Shown one piece after another: positions 47,648-54,168 of a stretch of 64,000 bases of DNA. This DNA comes from JAICJC01 sp963709425 (lineage in GTDB: Bacteria > Actinomycetota > Thermoleophilia > Gaiellales > JAICJC01). The translations under genes and the position numbers were made by a program. The notes below the pieces were generated by a model. The model was not told where the DNA came from. It saw only the letters and a list, made by a program, of their open reading frames with translations, and made no database searches. Where the stretch lies: the NCBI GenBank assembly GCA_963709425.1, contig CAVPWG010000001.1, forward strand, positions 620,001 through 684,000, given 5' to 3'. Positions within the stretch are counted from its first letter, which is position 1; each line of letters starts with the position of its first letter.

Positions 47648-48486
47648 GCCACCCGCCCCCACAGGATCCGCTCGATCCCGGCGTGGTCGCGGTCGCGCTC
47701 GACGCCACGGAAGCCGGCGGCCCCCATCAGCGTCGACGCTTCATCGGCCTGGCCGGCGCCCACCTCGAGCACGAGCGTGCCGCCGGGCTCGAGCGCCTCC
47801 GGCGCGGCCGAGACCAGCCGCTGGACCACCTCCAGGCCGGTCTCGCCCGCGACCGTGGCGCCGCGCGGCTCCCAGTCGCGCACCTCCGGCTCGAGCCCCT
47901 CGATGTCCGCCGCCGCCACGTACGGCGGGTTCGAGACGAGCAGGTGAAACCGGCGGCCGCCCAGCCCGTCCAGGAGATCCGACACGACCCACTCCACGTC
48001 AAGCCCGAGCCGCCCGCCGTTTCCGCGTGCGACGTCGAGCGCGTCCTCCGAGACATCGCAGCCGCACACCACGGCGGCGGGGACCTCGGACGCCAGCGAG
48101 AGCGCGATCGCGCCCGACCCGGTCCCGACGTCCAGAACGGCGGGGCTCGCCAACCCGTCGAGCGCCAGCCGGCAGCGATCGACGACAAGCTCGGTCTCGG
48201 GCCGAGGGACGAGCACGCGCCGGTCGACGTCGACGTCCAGGCCGCGGAACCCCCACCGGCCGAGGATGTACGCCACCGGCTCCCGCTTCGCCCGGCGCGC
48301 GATGAGCTCCCGGCAGGCCGCGAGCTCGTCGTCTCCGAGCGGCCGCTCAAAGCCGGTGTAGAGCTCCACCCGGCCCAGGTCGAGCGCGTGGCCGATCAGG
48401 AGCTCTGCGTCGAGCCGGGCGGTCGGGCTCCCGTGGCGCTCGAGGTGCGCGGTCGAGAGCCGCAGGACCTCGCCGAGCGTCCTCAC
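47644..48486 (-). CDS. prmC: Release factor glutamine methyltransferase
   Basis: A 280-residue SAM methyltransferase from GTG 48486 (GTGA overlap with the prfA stop). The N-terminal helical domain (LDAELLIGHALDLGRVELYT) is followed by VPRPETELVVD, the SAM loop VLDVGTGSGAIALSLA and the catalytic NPPY in LLVSNPPYVAAADI. It methylates the glutamine of the GGQ motif in RF1 and RF2, both encoded in this window. The coupling to prfA is the standard arrangement. Confidence 0.95.
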   Translation of the reverse strand: MRTLGEVLRLSTAHLERHGSPTARLDAELLIGHALDLGRVELYTGFERPLGDDELAACRELIARRAKREPVAYILGRWGFRGLDVDVDRRVLVPRPETELVVDRCRLALDGLASPAVLDVGTGSGAIALSLASEVPAAVVCGCDVSEDALDVARGNGGRLGLDVEWVVSDLLDGLGGRRFHLLVSNPPYVAAADIEGLEPEVRDWEPRGATVAGETGLEVVQRLVSAAPEALEPGGTLVLEVGAGQADEASTLMGAAGFRGVERDRDHAGIERILWGRVA

Positions 48487-49553
48487 CCCCCGGCGGCGGC
48501 CGCGAGCTTCTGCCGCTTCTCCTCGGCTGCGAGCGCCTCCGAGAACTGGTCGAGATCGCCCGCGAGCACCGCGTCGAGGTTGTGCACCGTGAGCCCGACG
48601 CGGTGGTCGGTGACCCTGTTCTGGGGGAAGTTGTAGGTGCGGATCTTCTCCGACCGCTCGCCGCCCCCGATCTGCGACGAGCGCGCCTTCGCGGCCTCCG
48701 CCGCCGCCCGCTCGCGCTCCGCCTCGTACAACCGCGCCCGCAGGATCTTCATCGCCCGGTCCTTGTTCTGAAGCTGCGAGCGCTCGTCCTGGCAGGTGAC
48801 GACCGTGCCGCTCGGGACGTGGGTGATCCGCACGGCCGAGTCGGTCGTGTTGACAGACTGGCCGCCGTGGCCGCCCGACCGGTAGACGTCGATCCGCAGG
48901 TCGTTCGGGTCGATCGCGACGTCGAGGTCCTCCGCCTCGGGCAGCACCGCGACCGTGGCGGTCGAGGTGTGGATGCGGCCCTGCGACTCGGTCGCCGGCA
49001 CCCGCTGCACGCGGTGCACGCCGCTCTCGTGCTTGAACAGGGAGTACGCGCCGTCGCCGCGGATCTCGAACACGAGCTCCTTGAAGCCGCCGGCGTCCCC
49101 GCCCGACGACGTGAGCGTCTCGGTCTTGAACCCGTGCTGTTCGGCGAAGCGGGTGAGCATCTCGTGCAGGTCGCCGGCGAAGAGCGCGGCCTCGTCTCCC
49201 CCGGTCCCTGCCCGAAGCTCGACGATGACGTCCTTGTCGTCTGCCGGGTCGCGCTCGACCATGGCGAGCCGCAGCTCCTCCTCGATCTCCGGGAGCGCCG
49301 CGCGGGCCTCGGCGATCTGCTCCTGGGCGAAGGCACGCATCTCCGTGTCGCCGTCGGATGCGAGCTCCGCCGCCTCGTCCTGCTGGGCCGAGAGCTCGCG
49401 CCACCGGCGGGCCAGCTCGGCCGCGCCGGAAAGGCGCTTGTGCTCGCGCGCCACCTGGGCGTAGCGGCGCTGGTCTGCGAGCACGGCCGGGTCGCCCAGC
49501 TCGCCCTCGAGCTCGGCGTAGCGACGCTCGATCTCTGCCACCAGCGGTTCCAT
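48483..49553 (-). CDS. prfA: Peptide chain release factor 1
   Basis: A 356-residue RF1 that recognises UAA and UAG. The GGQ loop is RSGGHGGQSVNTTDSAVRI (about 226-244), and the codon-recognition PxT region is in VQRVPATESQGRIHTSTATV (PAT tripeptide, about 186-188). The PAT motif separates it from the SPF-bearing RF2 encoded upstream in the window. No frameshift site is present, as expected for prfA. It is followed by prmC with a four-base overlap. Confidence 0.97.
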   Translation of the reverse strand: MEPLVAEIERRYAELEGELGDPAVLADQRRYAQVAREHKRLSGAAELARRWRELSAQQDEAAELASDGDTEMRAFAQEQIAEARAALPEIEEELRLAMVERDPADDKDVIVELRAGTGGDEAALFAGDLHEMLTRFAEQHGFKTETLTSSGGDAGGFKELVFEIRGDGAYSLFKHESGVHRVQRVPATESQGRIHTSTATVAVLPEAEDLDVAIDPNDLRIDVYRSGGHGGQSVNTTDSAVRITHVPSGTVVTCQDERSQLQNKDRAMKILRARLYEAERERAAAEAAKARSSQIGGGERSEKIRTYNFPQNRVTDHRVGLTVHNLDAVLAGDLDQFSEALAAEEKRQKLAAAAGG

Positions 49554-49563
49554 CCCGCGAATT

Positions 49564-49962
49564 CTAGAGGCGGCCGAGCTGGCGCATGACGCTCACCGAG
49601 TCGGAGTAGACGTCCTTGCGCGCGAACCTCCCGTCGCGGGTCGGCAGGATGTCCATGCCGTCCCACGTTGCGCTACGCCCGGACTCGGCGTGCGTCCCGG
49701 TCGCCGTCCACTCCTGGACGACGAGCCCGTCACGCACGTAGAGCGCGCGGCTCGAGAACGTCATCCCGGGCCAGTTCGCGAAGATGCCGGCGATGTGATC
49801 GCGGACGCCGTCGCCCTCGACCCGCTCGCCAGCAGTGTGGTTGTGGAACACGATGTCCGGCGTATGCATCGACACGATCGCATCGAGGTCCTGGCGGTTC
49901 CAGGCGTCGTTGTAGCGGTCGATCAGGTCGCGAAGCGCATCGGCGGAGTCGGCTCCCGGCAC
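49564..49962 (-). CDS. SnoaL/NTF2-like small protein
   Basis: A 132-residue protein from GTG 49962 with a typical NTF2-like opening: LRDLIDRYNDAWNRQDLDAI, then IVSMHTPDIVFHNH. The HNHTAGERVEGDGVRDHIAG and FSSRALYVRDGLVVQEWTAT strands form the conical pocket seen in SnoaL-like and limonene-epoxide-hydrolase-like proteins. No catalytic set can be named, so the ligand is unknown. It sits ten bases after DUF1385 and ten bases before prfA on the same strand. Confidence 0.75.
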   Translation of the reverse strand: MPGADSADALRDLIDRYNDAWNRQDLDAIVSMHTPDIVFHNHTAGERVEGDGVRDHIAGIFANWPGMTFSSRALYVRDGLVVQEWTATGTHAESGRSATWDGMDILPTRDGRFARKDVYSDSVSVMRQLGRL

Positions 49963-49972
49963 GCCGCGGAGC

Positions 49973-50890
49973 TTACGCCATCACCTCGACCGGAGAGGGG
50001 GCCGACCCGGCCGCCTCCGCGTCGAGGACGTCGCGCAGCGCCTGGATCGACACCTCGACCTGGTCGAGCGTCGGCTCGCGCGTGGTCAGCGACTGCAGCC
50101 AGAGCCCCGGGGCGAGCAGCGTACGGACGACTGGGTTCTCCGGGTGCTTCCCGCCGAAGCGGATCACCTCGTACGCCAGGCCGGCGATGACCGGCAGGAG
50201 CAGGATCCGCGAGGCGATCAGGACCGGCCAGTCGGGCCGGCCGACGAGAGCGAAGACGAAGATGGCGATGACCATCACCCAGAGCAGGAACGCCGTCCCG
50301 CACCGGACGTGGATCTTGGAGTAGGACTGCACCCGCTCCGGCGTGAGCTCGGCGCCGTCCTCGTAGGCGTTGATCGCCTTGTGCTCGGCCGCGTGGTACT
50401 GGAAGACGCGGCGCAGGTCGGGCACGAGGGAGATGAGTGCCAGGTACAGGATCAGGAAGCTCACTCTGATGCCGCCCTCGACGCCCACGAACAGGGCGGT
50501 CGAGTGGATCGGCAGGAAGCCGGTGATGACCGCCGGCGAGACCTTGAAGATGATGAGCGCGAACCCGATCGCGATGACGAACGCGAACGCGATCTGACCG
50601 CGGGTGAGCTCGGCGGCCTCCTCGGGATCGGCCTCCTCGCCGGGCTGAATCGAGGCGTACGTCGCCGAGACCGACAGCGCGCGGAAGCCGATGACGAGCG
50701 ACTCGCCGAGGGCCACGACGCCTCGGATGATCGGGAGCCGCATCCAGCGATGCCGGGTGGCGGCGCTCGAGATGGGCCGGCAGACCCGGGCGAGGCCGCC
50801 GTCGGCGCGGCGCACCGTCACGGCCCACGTGCCGGGGCTGCGCATCATCACGCCCTCCAGCACGGCCTGGCCGCCGACGTTCGCGCTCAT
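49973..50890 (-). CDS. DUF1385 metal-dependent-enzyme-like membrane protein
   Basis: A 305-residue protein. Its opening MSANVGGQAVLEGVMMRSP is nearly invariant in DUF1385. The central YHAAEHKAINAYEDG (about 171-185) has two histidines and a glutamate resembling a metal site, and HVRCGTAFLLWVM follows. Four to five membrane helices are visible. Function is unknown; the gene regularly neighbours rpmE and prfA in Gram-positive genomes, as it does here. A strong ribosome site (GGGAGG) lies before ATG 50890, but inside a hairpin. Confidence 0.88.
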   Translation of the reverse strand: MSANVGGQAVLEGVMMRSPGTWAVTVRRADGGLARVCRPISSAATRHRWMRLPIIRGVVALGESLVIGFRALSVSATYASIQPGEEADPEEAAELTRGQIAFAFVIAIGFALIIFKVSPAVITGFLPIHSTALFVGVEGGIRVSFLILYLALISLVPDLRRVFQYHAAEHKAINAYEDGAELTPERVQSYSKIHVRCGTAFLLWVMVIAIFVFALVGRPDWPVLIASRILLLPVIAGLAYEVIRFGGKHPENPVVRTLLAPGLWLQSLTTREPTLDQVEVSIQALRDVLDAEAAGSAPSPVEVMA

Positions 50891-50933
50891 GGGACCTCCC
50901 TCATACCACGGTAGTTCGGCATGTGGAGGTCCC
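50891..50933 (-). promoter_or_regulatory. Hairpin that would sequester the DUF1385 ribosome-binding site
   Basis: Arms GGGACCTCC and GGAGGTCCC (9 bp, plus-strand positions 50891-50899 and 50925-50933) are extended inward by CATGCC/GGTATG with one G-U pair. On the mRNA the 3' arm contains the GGGAGG ribosome site and ends directly before the ATG. It lies 11 bases after the rpmE stop. No T run follows, so it is more a translational switch or processing site than a terminator. Confidence 0.5.
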
Positions 50934-50944
50934 TTCCTGAGCGT

Positions 50945-51154
50945 CTACGCGGACGCGGACTTCGCCTGACGGCGACGGAACCGCTCCACGCGACCACCCG
51001 TGTCGACGAGCTTCTGCTTGCCGGTGTAGAACGGATGGCACTCCGAGCAGATCTCGACGTGCAGCTCGGCCTTCGTCGCGCGCGTGGTGAACTCGTTCCC
51101 GCATGAGCAGCGGACGTGCGCGACCACGTACTCGGGGTGGATGTCGGCTTTCAT
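50945..51154 (-). CDS. rpmE: 50S ribosomal protein L31, zinc-binding form
   Basis: A 69-residue protein, MKADIHPEYVVAHVRCSCGN. Four cysteines (C16, C18, C36, C39) form the zinc site of the C+ L31 paralogue. HPFYTGKQKLVDTGGRVERF is the conserved C-terminal half. C+ L31 acts as a zinc store and is often replaced by a C- form when zinc is scarce; no C- copy is seen here. It lies four bases after the threonine aldolase stop. Confidence 0.97.
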   Translation of the reverse strand: MKADIHPEYVVAHVRCSCGNEFTTRATKAELHVEICSECHPFYTGKQKLVDTGGRVERFRRRQAKSASA

Positions 51155-51158
51155 ACGT

Positions 51159-52187
51159 TCATCGTAGCATCGGCGTCATGGCGTCCAGAGCCGCGGCGAC
51201 GGCGTCCTCCTGCGCGTCCAGATGCGTCACGAAACGGACCGTGTGGGCGTCCAGCCAGCCGGCCATCACGCCCACTCCGGCGAGCTCTTCGACCAGCGCC
51301 TCGGCGGTCCCGTCCGGCACGGCCGCCAGCACGATGTTCGTCTCGACCGACGCCGGTTCGACGCGGATCCGGCGCGCGCCGGCGAGGCCGTCCGCCAGGC
51401 GGCCCGCGTTCCGGTGGTCGTCGGCGAGCCGCTCGACGTGATGGCGCAGCGCGTGCAGAGCGCCCGCGGCGATGATCCCCGCCTGCCGCATGCCGCCGCC
51501 GAAGAGCTTGCGGTTTCGGCGCACCTGCTGGATCAGGTCGGCATCGCCCGCCACCGCCGAGCCGACCGGCGCGCCGAGGCCTTTCGAGAAGCACACCGAG
51601 ACGGAATCGACGTCGGCCACCACCGCCGCCGGCGGAAGCCCGAGCGCCACGGCCGCGTTCCAGAGCCGGGCACCGTCCATGTGCACCCGCATGTCGTGCT
51701 CCCGGGCGAACGCCGCGATGTCGCTGATCCGCTGGGGTGCAACGACCAGCCCTCCCGCCTCGCCGACGGTGTTCTCGACGCAGACCAGGCTCTGGCGGGC
51801 GTAGTGGACGTCGCTCGCGTCGTGCCAGGCGCGCCGCAGCGTCTCGACGTCGAGCGTGCCCCGCTCGCCGTCGAGGAGCGCCGGCTGGACGCCCGAGAGC
51901 GCCGCGACGCCGCCCTGCTCGTGGACGACCACGTGGCCCATCCGGTGCACGAGGATCTCGTCGCCAGGCCGGGTCTGGGCGCGCACCGCGGCCTGGTTCC
52001 CCATCGTCCCCGAGGGGACGTACACCGCCGCCTCCTTTCCCAGGATGCGGGCCGTCTCGGCCTCGAGCGCGATCACCGTGGGGTCGTCCCCCCACACGTC
52101 GTCGCCCACCTCCGCCTCGGCCATCGCCCGGCGCATCTCCGGTGTGGGCCGGGTGACGGTGTCGGAGCGGAGATCGACAGCTCGCAT
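51159..52187 (-). CDS. ltaE: Low-specificity L-threonine aldolase
   Basis: A 342-residue fold-type I PLP enzyme cleaving threonine (and allo-threonine) to glycine and acetaldehyde. The N-terminus MRAVDLRSDTVTRPTPEMR is diagnostic. GDDVWGDDPTVIALE, VCVENTVGEAGG and HMDGARLWNAAVALG follow, and the PLP lysine is in VCFSKGLGAPVGS (about 200-212). Its start is only 25 bases from the divergent ETF-QO start, so their promoters must overlap. Confidence 0.92.
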   Translation of the reverse strand: MRAVDLRSDTVTRPTPEMRRAMAEAEVGDDVWGDDPTVIALEAETARILGKEAAVYVPSGTMGNQAAVRAQTRPGDEILVHRMGHVVVHEQGGVAALSGVQPALLDGERGTLDVETLRRAWHDASDVHYARQSLVCVENTVGEAGGLVVAPQRISDIAAFAREHDMRVHMDGARLWNAAVALGLPPAAVVADVDSVSVCFSKGLGAPVGSAVAGDADLIQQVRRNRKLFGGGMRQAGIIAAGALHALRHHVERLADDHRNAGRLADGLAGARRIRVEPASVETNIVLAAVPDGTAEALVEELAGVGVMAGWLDAHTVRFVTHLDAQEDAVAAALDAMTPMLR

Positions 52188-52212
52188 CCCGCGGCAGAGT
52201 ATCCTGCCCGCC

Positions 52213-53904
52213 GTGCCTCGCCGCGCCGCCGACTATCCACCCCCGGTCAGGGTGCGCGAATTCGTTGCGGCGCCCGAGGCGGGCGAGGACGAGCGGATCG
52301 ACGTCGGCGTGCTCTTCGTCGGCGGCGGACCGGCCGGCATGGCCGGCGCGATCAGGCTCGGACAGCTCCTGGCCGACGACCCGGCAACGGCGGAGGCGCT
52401 CGGCGAGACGCCGGTCGCGGTCGTCGACAAGGGCCGCGTCGCCGGCGCGCATCTGCTCTCGGGCGCGGTCGTGAACCCCTCGGCTCTGAGCGACCTCCTG
52501 CCGGAGACGCCGCTCGACCAGCTGCCGGGCTTCGGCCCCGTCCGGCGCGAGGCCGTGTACCTCATGCGGCCCGGCTACAGCGTGCGGCTGCCGACGCCGC
52601 CGCCGTTCCACAACAAGGGCAACTGGATCTTCTCGCTGGCGCAGCTCGGCCGCTACCTCGGTGAGCAGGCCGAGGAGCTCGGAGCGATGGTGCTGCCCGA
52701 GACGGCCGCCCAGAGGCTGCTCGTCGACGGCGGGGTCGTGCGCGGCGTCGTGACCGGGGACAAGGGGCTCGACCGCGAGGGCCGGCCGACCGCCGCCTAC
52801 GAGCCGGGGGTCGAGATCCGAGCCCGGGTCACGGTGCTCTGCGAGGGGACCCAGGGGCACCTGGCTGGCGCTCTCGCCGAGGAGTTCGGCCTCCGAACGG
52901 TCAACCCGCAGGTCTGGAGCCTCGGCGTCAAGGAGGTGTGGAAGGTCGCGCGGCCGCTCGACCGCGTGATCCACACGCTGGGCTGGCCGCTCCGCTGGGG
53001 GGGAAAGCACGGCGAGACCGGCGGCAGCTTCATCTACCCGATGGGCGAGGATCGGCTCACGATCGGCCTCGTCGTCGGGCTCGAGCACCACGACGCGTCG
53101 CTCTCGGTGCACGACCTCCTCCAGCAGTTCAAGACGCATCCGATGATCCGGGACCTCCTCGCCGGCGGCGAGCGCGAGGCCTGGGGCGCCAAGACGATCC
53201 CGGAGGGCGGCCTCCTGTCGGTGCCCGACCGCATCTCGGTGCCGGGCGCCATCCTGACGGGCGACTCGGCTGGGTTCGTGAACGTCCCGAAGCTGAAGGG
53301 GATCCACTACGCCATGCGGTCGGGCATGCTGGCCGCCGAGACGGTGCACGACGTGCTGAAGGCGGGCGGCGACCCGGCTGCGGCCGGGGCGCTCGACGGC
53401 TACGACCGGCGGGTCAAGGCGAGCCACATCTGGCGCGACCTGCACCGGGTGCGGAACATGCGCCAGGCGCTCACCAAGGGGCTGGTCGTCGGCGGCGGGC
53501 TGGCGAGCGCCATGGATCTCACGCGCGGCGCGTTCCCGGGCGGCACGTTCCGGACTCGGCCCGACGCGGAGGCCGAGCTTCGGATCGAGCCCCGCGACTA
53601 CCCCGAGCCGGACGGCTCGCTCACCTTCGACAAGCTGTCGAGCGTCTTCCTCTCGGGGAACCGCAGCCGCGACGACCAGCCGAACCACATCCGTATTCGC
53701 GAGCGCGTCCCGATCGAGGTCGCGCGGGCCTGGATTGCGATGTGCCCGGCGGCCGTCTACGAGCTGGGCGAGCCGTCGGCGGACGGCATGGTCGACGTGA
53801 AGCTCACGCCCTCCAACTGCGTCCAGTGCGGTGCGATCACCGCCAGGGGCGGGCGGCTCACCCCGCCTGAGGGCGGCAGCGGCCCCGAGTACTCGATCGT
53901 CTAG
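52213..53904 (+). CDS. ETF:quinone oxidoreductase-like flavoprotein
   Basis: About 563 residues from GTG 52213. The FAD-binding VLFVGGGPAGMAGA lies at 33-46. The conserved ETF-QO blocks GNWIFSLAQLGRYLGEQAEELG, GGSFIYPMGEDRLTIGLVVGL, GAILTGDSAGFVNVPKLKGI and GNRSRDDQPNHI are present. It should pass electrons from ETF (etfBA, about 6 kb away) to the membrane quinone pool. In the C-terminal ferredoxin-like domain the canonical C-x2-C-x2-C is NCVQCGAITARGG, so the last cluster cysteine is absent; with MCPAAVYEL only three ligands remain. It converges with the DUF4242 gene, the stops sharing CTAG. Confidence 0.9.
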   Translation: MPRRAADYPPPVRVREFVAAPEAGEDERIDVGVLFVGGGPAGMAGAIRLGQLLADDPATAEALGETPVAVVDKGRVAGAHLLSGAVVNPSALSDLLPETPLDQLPGFGPVRREAVYLMRPGYSVRLPTPPPFHNKGNWIFSLAQLGRYLGEQAEELGAMVLPETAAQRLLVDGGVVRGVVTGDKGLDREGRPTAAYEPGVEIRARVTVLCEGTQGHLAGALAEEFGLRTVNPQVWSLGVKEVWKVARPLDRVIHTLGWPLRWGGKHGETGGSFIYPMGEDRLTIGLVVGLEHHDASLSVHDLLQQFKTHPMIRDLLAGGEREAWGAKTIPEGGLLSVPDRISVPGAILTGDSAGFVNVPKLKGIHYAMRSGMLAAETVHDVLKAGGDPAAAGALDGYDRRVKASHIWRDLHRVRNMRQALTKGLVVGGGLASAMDLTRGAFPGGTFRTRPDAEAELRIEPRDYPEPDGSLTFDKLSSVFLSGNRSRDDQPNHIRIRERVPIEVARAWIAMCPAAVYELGEPSADGMVDVKLTPSNCVQCGAITARGGRLTPPEGGSGPEYSIV

Positions 53905-54158
53905 GGAACGAGGCTCGGCGTGAGCCGGTTGACCTCGACGATGGCGTCGGCGGGGATGTTGTTGCGTTTCGCCGCGGCCAGGATCTCGTCGGGCGACGGT
54001 GCCTCGTAGAGGCAGTACGACCGCTTGCGGTCGGCGCTCAGGAACGAGAACAGCCACGTCGTGCCCTCGTCGGAGTTCACCTCCTCGATCAGGCGGACGT
54101 CCGCGCCCGTCAGATCGAGCTGGTCGGCGAAGCTGCGTTCGACGATGTAGAGCGGCAT
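53901..54158 (-). CDS. DUF4242 small protein
   Basis: An 85-residue protein from ATG 54158: MPLYIVERSFADQLDLTGAD, then VNSDEGTTWLFSFLSADRKR and YCLYEAPSPDEILAAAKRNN. This is the DUF4242 family (SCO4226-like), a ferredoxin-like alpha/beta fold; some members bind nickel, but no general function is known. It lies ten bases downstream of the LuxR-type regulator on the same strand, so the two are probably co-transcribed. Confidence 0.82.
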   Translation of the reverse strand: MPLYIVERSFADQLDLTGADVRLIEEVNSDEGTTWLFSFLSADRKRSYCLYEAPSPDEILAAAKRNNIPADAIVEVNRLTPSLVP

Positions 54159-54168
54159 TCCGAGGATG

